DNA from: Sphingomonadales bacterium
Lineage (GTDB): Bacteria; Pseudomonadota; Alphaproteobacteria; Sphingomonadales; Sphingomonadaceae
DNA: 5,183 nucleotides
Assembly (NCBI GenBank): GCA_017302775.1
Contig: JAFLDC010000231.1
Location: 1-5,183, forward strand
Direction of reading: 5' to 3'
Positions 1-4,511 of the stretch are shown here, in pieces. How positions within the stretch are numbered: the stretch's first letter is position 1; each line of letters opens with the position of its first letter. The notes under the pieces are model-generated. The model did not search any database and had not been told where the DNA came from. It saw only the letters and a list, made by a program, of their open reading frames with translations. The translations under genes and the position numbers were made by a program.

Positions 1-270
1 GAACTTCAGGATCAGGGGTTCGATACGGTCGATGCCAACAACCGCCTGGGCCTGCCGACCGAGGCGCGTGATTTCCCGGTGGCGGCACGGATGCTGGACC
101 TGCTGGGGGTCAGGCAGGTGCGGCTGATGACCAACAACCCCGCCAAGGTCGATGCGCTGGCAGCGGCGGGCGTGATCGTGGCCGAACGCGTTCCGCATCA
201 ACTGCCCCCCAATCCGCACAACGCGCGCTACCTCGATACCAAGCGGGATCGGACAGGGCACATCCTGTGA
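1..270 (+). CDS. ribA: GTP cyclohydrolase II, C-terminal part (cut by left edge)
   Basis: This is the last 89 codons of a frame open from base 1 and ending in TGA at 268-270. GTP cyclohydrolase II opens the imidazole ring of GTP, releasing formate and pyrophosphate, as the first committed step of riboflavin synthesis in the cytoplasm. The visible part carries the family's C-terminal signatures: a D-T-V-D-A-N-N stretch (fragment residues 8-14), the R-L-M-T-N-N-P-x-K loop before the last helix, and E-R-V-P followed by N-P-H-N-x-R-Y-L-x-T-K near the end. The zinc cysteines and the N-terminal half lie outside the window, so I cannot tell a stand-alone RibA from the C-terminal half of a fused RibBA-like protein. 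The stop codon overlaps the start of the next gene. The assignment is firm; gene architecture is unknown. Confidence 0.93.
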   Translation, partial: ELQDQGFDTVDANNRLGLPTEARDFPVAARMLDLLGVRQVRLMTNNPAKVDALAAAGVIVAERVPHQLPPNPHNARYLDTKRDRTGHIL

Positions 271-770
271 AGACATACAGCATCCGCCCGGAACAGGTCG
301 GTGACGAAGCCGCGATCCACGATCTGGTCAGACGCGCCTTCGCGCCGATGCCCTTTTCCGATGGCGACGAGCAGGAACTGGTCGATGCGCTGCGGGCCGC
401 TGGCGATCTGATCCACTCGCACGTCGCGGTCGATCCGGACGGCGTGGTGATCGGCCACATTGCGTTCAGCCCGGTGACCATTGCAGGGCCAAGCGGCGGC
501 TGGTTTCAGATGGCTCCGGTTTCGGTCACGCCCGAGTTTCAGCGGCGGGGGATCGGCTCGGCTTTGATCAAGACCGGTATCGAGCTGATGCGCCAGAGCG
601 GCGCACAAGGCATCGGGGTTGTCGGCAATCCCGTCTATTATGAACGGTTCGGATTTGCCGCGGTGCCCAATCTTGGCCCCGATGGGCCAGACTCGATTTA
701 CTTTCGCGCAATCGTTCTGAAAGGGCCCACGCCCGCGGGCGTTGTGCGTTATGCCGCCGCGTTTGGTTAA
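267..770 (+). CDS. GNAT-family N-acetyltransferase (YhbS-like)
   Basis: The 167-residue product is a complete single-domain GNAT fold, which transfers an acetyl group from acetyl-CoA to an amine. The acetyl-CoA pyrophosphate-binding loop (motif A) is Q-R-R-G-I-G at residues 92-97, preceded by the beta-4 strand V-S-V-T-P-E-F (85-91). The later G-N-P-x-Y-Y-x-R-F-G-F signature (residues 120-130) is typical of the YhbS-like subgroup. The substrate cannot be read from sequence. The start is GTG at 267, overlapping the ribA stop (GTGA); AGGG at 255-258, 8 nt upstream, is a modest ribosome binding site. The overlap implies translational coupling to ribA and probably one transcript, although no riboflavin role is known to me. 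No clear terminator follows. The family call is secure; the specific function is open. Confidence 0.92.
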   Translation: MKTYSIRPEQVGDEAAIHDLVRRAFAPMPFSDGDEQELVDALRAAGDLIHSHVAVDPDGVVIGHIAFSPVTIAGPSGGWFQMAPVSVTPEFQRRGIGSALIKTGIELMRQSGAQGIGVVGNPVYYERFGFAAVPNLGPDGPDSIYFRAIVLKGPTPAGVVRYAAAFG

Positions 771-848
771 GGGAAGCGGTACGGGTCGGCGAAATTGAGC
801 ATTCCCGGTCAGGCACGGGCTGATGGGGTAACCTATCCAGCCTTGGTC

Positions 849-854
849 AGGAGG
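849..854 (+). promoter_or_regulatory. Ribosome binding site of the AraC/GyrI gene
   Basis: AGGAGG lies 5 nt before the ATG at 860 and fixes this start. The 89-bp gap from the preceding acetyltransferase (771-859) shows no convincing sigma-70 promoter or terminator by eye. TTGAGC at 795-800 resembles a -35 box but has no matching -10 at normal spacing. Confidence 0.85.
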
Positions 855-859
855 AACGG

Positions 860-1735
860 ATGAAGCGCGATCGCCGGAATGCCTATCTTCAGCGGATGCG
901 CCGGGTGCTCGATTTCATCGACGCGCATCTGAATGAACCACTGGACGTGGGCCGTCTCAGCGCAGTTGCGGCCTTCTCTCCGTTCCATTTCCAGCGGCAG
1001 TTTTCCGCCCTGTTCGGTCTTAGCGCGGGTGCCTATGTGCGCGCGCTGCGGCTCAAGCGGGCGGGAACGCGACTCGCCTTTCGCAACCACGAAACGGTGA
1101 CCGCGATCGCGCTTGATGCGGGATACGAAGGCAACGAAGCCTTCGCCCGCGCACTGCGCGGCTGGCTGGCGCAGAGCCCTAGCGGGCTACGCAGCCAGCC
1201 CGACTGGGATGCCTGGCAGGTGGCAATTGCGCCGCTCAACCATGTCAGGAGACAGCACATGACCAAGACCTTCGCGTTCAGCGATGTCCGTATCGTCGAT
1301 TTCCCCGCTACGCCGGTGGTGATACTCTCACACCGCGGCAACCCGGCGCGGATCGGGGAATCGATCCGCAAACTGATCGAATGGCGCCGCGCCAATGGGC
1401 TGCCACCATCGCGCGCGGCCACTTTCAACATCTTTCCCGACGATCCCGATGAGGTTTTGCCCGAAGCATTCAGGATGGATCTGGCGGTGGCCACCGATCG
1501 GGCGGCGGGTGAAGGAATGGTGCGCGGCGCATTGCCCGCCGGCCGCTGTGCGGTGTTGCGTCAGACAGGGTCGGGCGACGATCTGCGCGCAGCCTTCGCC
1601 TTTCTCTACGGCGAGTGGTGGCCGCAAAGCGGCGAGGAGGCGCGCGATGCTCCTCCGTTTGCCCAGCGCGTCAGCTTCTATCCCGACGTGGCCGAGCATG
1701 AGGCGGTAACTGACCTGTTTTTGCCGCTGAAATAG
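860..1735 (+). CDS. AraC-family transcriptional regulator with C-terminal GyrI-like effector domain
   Basis: The 291-residue protein has two parts. Residues about 10-112 are an AraC/XylS DNA-binding domain with two helix-turn-helix units: the first around 30-60 (S-P-F-H-F-Q-R-Q-F then F-G-L-S-A-G-A-Y), the second around 78-110 (V-T-A-I-A-L-D-A-G-Y, then E-A-F-A-R-A-L, W and S-P-S-G-L-R). Residues about 135-291 match the GyrI-like/SbmC small-molecule-binding fold, starting at T-K-T-F-A-F-S-D-V-R-I-V and ending in F-L-P-L-K. In this architecture (as in E. coli Rob) the C-terminal domain senses a ligand, often a hydrophobic or drug-like compound, and the N-terminal domain binds promoters. The inducer and targets cannot be inferred. 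The gene ends 3 bp from the convergent beta-helix gene. A second ribosome binding site and in-frame ATG sit at the domain junction (listed separately). Confidence 0.93.
   Translation: MKRDRRNAYLQRMRRVLDFIDAHLNEPLDVGRLSAVAAFSPFHFQRQFSALFGLSAGAYVRALRLKRAGTRLAFRNHETVTAIALDAGYEGNEAFARALRGWLAQSPSGLRSQPDWDAWQVAIAPLNHVRRQHMTKTFAFSDVRIVDFPATPVVILSHRGNPARIGESIRKLIEWRRANGLPPSRAATFNIFPDDPDEVLPEAFRMDLAVATDRAAGEGMVRGALPAGRCAVLRQTGSGDDLRAAFAFLYGEWWPQSGEEARDAPPFAQRVSFYPDVAEHEAVTDLFLPLK
1247..1261 (+). promoter_or_regulatory. Internal ribosome binding site and in-frame ATG at the domain junction
   Basis: AGGAGA at 1247-1252 is followed 6 nt later by an in-frame ATG at 1259-1261 (Met134 of the AraC/GyrI protein). 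Starting here would give a free 158-residue GyrI-like protein ending at 1735. The octamer GTCAGGAG is found both here (1244-1251) and at the gene's own start (846-853), with 7 and 6 nt to the ATG respectively. The site is encoded by consecutive AGG AGA arginine codons, although most arginines in this gene use CGN codons. Its presence is seen; its use is inferred. Confidence 0.5.
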
Positions 1736-1738
1736 CAG

Positions 1739-2695
1739 TCAGCGTTGTTCGTAGCGGGCTAGTCCCGGTGCCAGGGCGTTGGTGCCAATCCGGCTGACCT
1801 CGCCGGACCAGTCCGCCACGAACACGCTGGGGGCGGGGGCACCAGGGGCAAACCGCGCGTCGTTCGCTTCGATCACCAGGCCGGCAGAACTATATTGCCG
1901 CCCTTCGGCGGCAATCGCGATGAATGCCGACCAGTTTTCCTTGCTGGAGCCCTGGACGAACCAGTTTCCGGCGATCCGGCCGCCGGCGCCGCCGGGCAGG
2001 TCAATCATATAGTTTGTCCTGCGCCCGGCGGTATCGTCAAAGCTGTTGCCCAGCACAGTGATCTGGCGGCTGCGGCTTTTGACATAGTGTCCGCCGCGTC
2101 CGGCTTCGAACCGGCTGCGGGTGACGCTGAGTGCGCCGTAGTCACCGATGTAGATCGAATGCGCGCAGCCGCCCGCACCTTCGCAGGTGCCAAGCCGGGT
2201 AAAGGTCGACTTGTCGATGCTGATGGCGGCGCGGGTATCGGCCCCGGCCAGCACTCCTTGCTGGCTATCCCGGAACCAAGACTGGCTGATGGCAAGGTCG
2301 CCGCGTTCGAGCCGGATTCCGGCCCCGTTGAAATCCGGCACCCGGACGTTGGCAAAGACCAGCCCCTCAACCCGGGCCGCGTGGCCGCGCAGGACCAGCG
2401 TGCCCTTGCCTTCACAGGCGACCCCGTCAAACACTGCCTGGCCAGGCACGGCCGCGACATAGGTGATCGTCCCAGCTTGCTGCACGGCGCAATCGGCATG
2501 GCGGCCACTGGCGATGCGGATGGTGCCAGACTTGCCGCCAATCGCATCGACCGCGTCCTGCAAACGGGAGAAGCCGCGGTTCGTTTCGACCACGAGGAAG
2601 CTTGGATCTGGCCGGGATTCGGCCAGCAACGCAGGTGCGGCGGCAGCGACGGTGATCGACAGGGCCACCAGCGGGAGATGTGTGCGCAGCGTCAT
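1739..2695 (-). CDS. Exported right-handed parallel beta-helix repeat protein, function unknown
   Basis: The 318-residue product begins with a Sec-type signal peptide: basic R4 and H6, a hydrophobic stretch at 7-20, and probable cleavage after Ala25 (A-L-L-A/E-S). The mature part carries repeating short beta-strand rungs with N, G and S turns typical of pectate-lyase-like beta-helices. Examples are G-I-R-L-E-R-G-D-L-A-I-S-Q-S-W-F (126-141), H-S-I-Y-I-G (179-184) with L-S-V-T-R-S-R-F after it, G-H-Y-V-K-S (202-207), I-T-V-L-G-N-S-F (212-219) and G-R-I-A-G-N-W-F (239-246). Four cysteines (69, 94, 171, 177) could form two disulfides outside the cytoplasm. Such folds occur in polysaccharide lyases, epimerases and surface proteins; no catalytic set can be identified here. 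The ATG at 2693-2695 has only a weak ribosome binding site. It converges on the AraC/GyrI gene with 3 bp between stop codons. Confidence 0.88.
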   Translation of the reverse strand: MTLRTHLPLVALSITVAAAAPALLAESRPDPSFLVVETNRGFSRLQDAVDAIGGKSGTIRIASGRHADCAVQQAGTITYVAAVPGQAVFDGVACEGKGTLVLRGHAARVEGLVFANVRVPDFNGAGIRLERGDLAISQSWFRDSQQGVLAGADTRAAISIDKSTFTRLGTCEGAGGCAHSIYIGDYGALSVTRSRFEAGRGGHYVKSRSRQITVLGNSFDDTAGRRTNYMIDLPGGAGGRIAGNWFVQGSSKENWSAFIAIAAEGRQYSSAGLVIEANDARFAPGAPAPSVFVADWSGEVSRIGTNALAPGLARYEQR

Positions 2696-2750
2696 CGTCA
2701 GCAGGGTAACGACAGTGGGTTAAAACTGCGTGTGGTTCGTTCGTGCGTTG

Positions 2751-2852
2751 AAGACACAGCGCGAGTGCGATCCAGCCCGCGCGATTGCGCGGCTTGATCG
2801 AAATGCCCCACCGGCTTTGCACGCAGGTAAACGGCTTTTCGTTCTCAGCCAT
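2751..2852 (-). pseudogene. Possible remnant of a small membrane-protein gene
   Basis: Reading left from an ATG at 2850-2852, about 34 codons look coding. A polar start (M-A-E-N-E-K-P-F-T) leads to W-G-I-S-I-K-P-R-N and then G-W-I-A-L-A-L-C, which resembles the beginning of a transmembrane helix, and third positions are GC-rich. After Cys34 the hydrophobic run breaks off in every frame: the same frame continues as charged sequence into antisense-free but out-of-frame overlap with the beta-helix gene, and the alternatives stop quickly. This fits a gene whose 3' part has been lost. It starts 17 bp after the stop of the ribbon-helix-helix gene on the same strand, so it could once have been a third gene of that operon. 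No good ribosome binding site is visible. I do not recognise a named family; it may also be chance. Confidence 0.3.
2777..2792 (-). terminator. Weak GC hairpin downstream of the SPFH-RHH unit
   Basis: CCGCGC and GCGCGG form a perfect 6-bp stem around a 4-nt loop. It lies about 80 bp beyond the ribbon-helix-helix stop, in the 174-bp gap before the beta-helix gene. No T-run follows on either strand, so it is at best a weak or Rho-assisted terminator. The strand is assigned by position only. Confidence 0.25.
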
Positions 2853-2869
2853 GATCTTGGGGTCAGGAC

Positions 2870-3067
2870 CTATTCCTTTGGCGGGCGCCCGCGCTTGGGC
2901 GGCGGGGTTGCTGAAACCTTGACCCCGCGCTTGGCCAAGGCCTCGCGCAGCAGCACTTCCACCTCAGCGTTGACCGAGCGCAGATCAGCCGCTGCGGCCC
3001 GCTCCAGCGCAGCGTAAAGCGCCGGATCGAGCCGCAACGGGAAGGCCTTCTTGGGTAAAGCGGGCAT
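2870..3067 (-). CDS. Arc-type ribbon-helix-helix DNA-binding protein with AT-hook-like tail
   Basis: The 65-residue protein fits the ribbon-helix-helix layout, in which dimers insert a two-stranded beta-ribbon into the DNA major groove. The ribbon strand is K-A-F-P-L-R-L-D (7-14), helix 1 spans about 15-29 (P-A-L-Y-A-A-L-E-R-A) and helix 2 about 31-46, starting S-V-N-A-E-V-E-V-L-L. The C-terminus K-R-G-R-P-P-K (58-64) contains the G-R-P core of an AT-hook, which binds the minor groove of AT-rich DNA. It starts 9 nt after the SPFH stop without a Shine-Dalgarno sequence, so translation probably depends on reinitiation from that gene. Similar proteins are often labelled HicB-type antitoxins, but no toxin is encoded beside it. 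Its likely job is repression of its own operon through the repeats at 4002-4031 (inference). Confidence 0.85.
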   Translation of the reverse strand: MPALPKKAFPLRLDPALYAALERAAAADLRSVNAEVEVLLREALAKRGVKVSATPPPKRGRPPKE

Positions 3068-3076
3068 GATTTCGGA

Positions 3077-3985
3077 TCAGTAGAGCGAGCCTGCGTTAAC
3101 CACCGGCTGGGTATCGCGCTCACCGCAGAGCACCACCATCAGGTTGGACACCATCGCCGCCTTGCGCTCGTCATCAAGGTGGACAACATCCTTCTCGCTC
3201 AGCTGGGTCAGCGCCATTTCGACCATGGTTACGGCCCCTTCGACCAGTTTGGTGCGAGCTGCGATCACCGCTTCAGCCTGTTGGCGGCGCAGCATGGCTC
3301 CGGCGATCTCCTGCGCATAGGCAAGGTGAGTAAAGCCGCATTCATCGACCGATATGCCAGCCATCTGCAGCCGCGCGATCAGCTCCTTGCGCAGTTCTAT
3401 GCCCACTTCATCGTGATTGCCGCGCAGGGTTACTTCGGCATGGGCAAAATCATCATAGGGATAGCGCGAGCCGATAGTGCGCACCGCAGCTTCGATCTGG
3501 ACCATGACGAAGGCCTTGTAATCATCGACATCATAGAGCGCCTGGGCAGTATCGACCACGCGCCAGACCACTTGCGCCGCCATTTCGATCGGATTGCCGC
3601 GCAGGTCGTTGACCTTGATCTTGTCGGACACCAGGTTGTTGGCGCGGACCGAAATCTTGCTTTTGCCCATCCACGGCCAGACCCAGCGAAGACCCGTGTT
3701 GCGATCAGTTCCACGATAAGAGCCAAACAAGGTGATCGCGGCGGCCTGGTTGGGTTGAATCATATAGAACCCGCTAGCCAGAATCACCAGCGCAACGGAT
3801 AGAAGCCCGGTCGAAACGACGAAGCCGAATACTTCGTCATCAGCCGGATTGCTCCCCGCGAAGCTAATGATGCGCCACACCGTCAGCGCCAGCAGCGCCA
3901 GGAAGGTCACGAAAATCAGGTAGCCGCTGGTGCTCCAGGCCCGGCGTTCCACGCTAGCGGTCATTGAACTATGCGAATCAGTCAT
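3077..3985 (-). CDS. Membrane-anchored SPFH/Band 7 domain protein
   Basis: The 302-residue protein has a short N-terminal tail, two hydrophobic segments (about 21-42 and 54-76) separated by an acidic loop, and then an SPFH/Band 7 (stomatin-prohibitin-flotillin) domain from about 77 to 265. The domain begins [13 protein letters not shown], with the family's G-L-R-W-V-W-P-W turn near 98-105. V-V-W-R-V-V-D (138-144) follows, and then the helical part with [13 protein letters not shown] (about 200-212) and an Ala/Glu/Arg-rich segment near 235-250. SPFH proteins oligomerise into membrane rings or patches that scaffold proteases and other membrane proteins. No NfeD-type partner is present. The start at 3985 has AGGGG (3992-3996) 6 nt upstream. 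It is first in a unit with the ribbon-helix-helix gene. Exact role unknown. Confidence 0.92.
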   Translation of the reverse strand: MTDSHSSMTASVERRAWSTSGYLIFVTFLALLALTVWRIISFAGSNPADDEVFGFVVSTGLLSVALVILASGFYMIQPNQAAAITLFGSYRGTDRNTGLRWVWPWMGKSKISVRANNLVSDKIKVNDLRGNPIEMAAQVVWRVVDTAQALYDVDDYKAFVMVQIEAAVRTIGSRYPYDDFAHAEVTLRGNHDEVGIELRKELIARLQMAGISVDECGFTHLAYAQEIAGAMLRRQQAEAVIAARTKLVEGAVTMVEMALTQLSEKDVVHLDDERKAAMVSNLMVVLCGERDTQPVVNAGSLY

Positions 3986-4001
3986 CGGAAGCCCCTAAAA
4001 T

Positions 4002-4031
4002 ATGATATCACATTAATATCATTTTGGATCA
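4002..4031. promoter_or_regulatory. Candidate operator: AT-rich dyad with helically phased ATCA repeats
   Basis: ATGATAT (4002-4008) and ATATCAT (4016-4022) form a perfect inverted repeat with a 7-bp spacer. The first arm also lies in the 8-bp palindrome TGATATCA (4003-4010). ATATCA recurs directly at 4005-4010 and 4016-4021, 11 bp apart, and ATCA occurs at 4007, 4018 and 4028, one helical turn apart each time. Such phased short repeats suit side-by-side binding of ribbon-helix-helix dimers. The element covers the -10 and spacer of the SPFH promoter, implying repression. Confidence 0.55.
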
Positions 4032-4040
4032 TGCTGTCAA
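4013..4040 (-). promoter_or_regulatory. Sigma-70-type promoter of the SPFH-RHH unit
   Basis: On the minus strand a perfect TTGACA -35 box (complement of 4035-4040) is followed after 16 bp by TATTAA (complement of 4013-4018), a four-of-six match to the -10 consensus. Transcription would begin near 4005, about 20 nt before the SPFH ATG and just ahead of its AGGGG ribosome binding site. The -10 region lies inside the dyad at 4002-4022. Confidence 0.65.
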
Positions 4041-4063
4041 ATGGTCTTGAAATCGGAGCGAAT

Positions 4064-4084
4064 CGCTCGTAATAAGAACGAGCG
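4064..4084. repeat. Perfect 7-7-7 inverted repeat in the divergent intergenic region
   Basis: CGCTCGT (4064-4070) and ACGAGCG (4078-4084) flank a 7-nt spacer. GAGCG at 4056-4060 can also pair with the left arm (CGCTC 4064-4068), so two mutually exclusive hairpins are possible. No T-run follows on either strand, which argues against a terminator. It overlaps a weak rightward promoter candidate (TTGAAA 4047-4052, 17 bp, TAATAA 4070-4075), so it could be an operator for ydcH. Confidence 0.4.
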
Positions 4085-4112
4085 GGACCGGGCCCCTCTG
4101 GCGCGGCGCAAC

Positions 4113-4183
4113 GGCCATACCCCCCTCCATGGCCAGCGCTGCGTGATGTCGGACCGCATCGGATGCACCGATGTCAGGGTCCG
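4113..4183 (+). promoter_or_regulatory. Structured leader region upstream of ydcH
   Basis: Two stem-loops are visible. GGCCAT (4113-4118) pairs with ATGGCC (4129-4134). A two-tier hairpin follows: CGGACC (4150-4155) with GGTCCG (4178-4183), enclosing CATCGG (4157-4162) with CCGATG (4168-4173) around a 5-nt loop, 12 base pairs in all. CTCCC at 4193-4197 can pair with GGGAG (4250-4254), the ydcH ribosome binding site. It matches no riboswitch class I recognise. GC-rich DNA gives some pairing by chance, so its function is uncertain. Confidence 0.3.
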
Positions 4184-4261
4184 GGTTATCCCCTCCCAAC
4201 CCTCAGACCCTCGGCACGGTGTATCCGATCGTACCAACTCGTGCGATTAGGGAGAATACCC

Positions 4262-4435
4262 ATGTCCGATCACTTGTTCCGCCTGATGGAACGCCACCAG
4301 AAGCTGGATGACGCTTTGCGTAAGCAACAGGCCCGCCGCTGGCCAGATCCGTTTGCGATCGCCCGGCTCAAGAAACTCAAGCTGGCGATCAAGGATCGGC
4401 TCGCTCGCTTCACCCGTCAGCGCCAGCATGCCTGA
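4262..4435 (+). CDS. YdcH-family (DUF465) small helical protein
   Basis: This is a 57-residue protein, somewhat shorter than the usual 70 or so of this family. It forms a predicted antiparallel helical hairpin: helix 1 about 3-25 (with M-E-R-H-Q-K-L-D-D-A-L), a W-P-D-P turn at 27-30, and helix 2 about 31-52, carrying the family signature L-K-K-L-K-L-A-I-K-D-R-L (36-47). The surface is very basic. Members are widespread in proteobacteria and their function is not established. I chose the ATG at 4262 because GGGAG (4250-4254) lies 7 nt upstream and the family sequence begins exactly here; the frame stays open back to 4163 but that extension is not family-like. A strong terminator follows 20 bp after the stop. 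Confidence 0.88.
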   Translation: MSDHLFRLMERHQKLDDALRKQQARRWPDPFAIARLKKLKLAIKDRLARFTRQRQHA

Positions 4436-4454
4436 TCACGATTGAGTCTGCCTT

Positions 4455-4486
4455 CCGGCACCCCTGGCAGTGGGGGTGCCGGTTTT
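4455..4486 (+). terminator. Intrinsic terminator between ydcH and terC
   Basis: CCGGCACCCC (4455-4464) and GGGGTGCCGG (4473-4482) form a perfect 10-bp GC-rich stem with an 8-nt loop, followed by TTTTC (4483-4487). This is a textbook Rho-independent terminator in the rightward direction only. It ends 25 nt before the terC ATG. GGCAG in its loop (4466-4470) is complementary to CTGCC just upstream (4448-4452), a possible alternative pairing. Confidence 0.88.
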
Positions 4487-4511
4487 CTCGATAGCAACAG
4501 GGAACATCCCG

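Noticed and set aside
795..834. A promoter for the AraC/GyrI gene built on TTGAGC and TAACCT.
   Set aside because: Spacing is about 28 bp, far from the normal 16-18 bp.
1726..1743. A GCTGA/TCAGC hairpin over the two convergent stop codons as a bidirectional terminator.
   Set aside because: The stem is only 5 bp and neither side is followed by a T-run.
1895..2797. A 300-codon open frame on the + strand.
   Set aside because: It lies opposite the beta-helix gene, which has a signal peptide and fold pattern; the + frame has no domain features.
3179..3802. A 207-codon open frame on the + strand.
   Set aside because: It is antisense to the SPFH domain and has no recognisable family features.
2870..3985. 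A toxin-antitoxin pair, as the small protein resembles HicB/Arc-type antitoxins.
   Set aside because: The partner is a membrane SPFH protein, not a HicA, RelE or other toxin, and no small toxin-like gene lies beside it.
4041..4250. A 69-codon open frame on the + strand between the SPFH promoter and ydcH.
   Set aside because: No ribosome binding site, no recognisable motif or domain, and it overlaps the -35 box and several dyads; better read as regulatory DNA.
4436..4511. A yybP-ykoY manganese riboswitch in front of terC.
   Set aside because: Only 76 nt separate the genes and most of it is the terminator; no conserved aptamer sequences are present.
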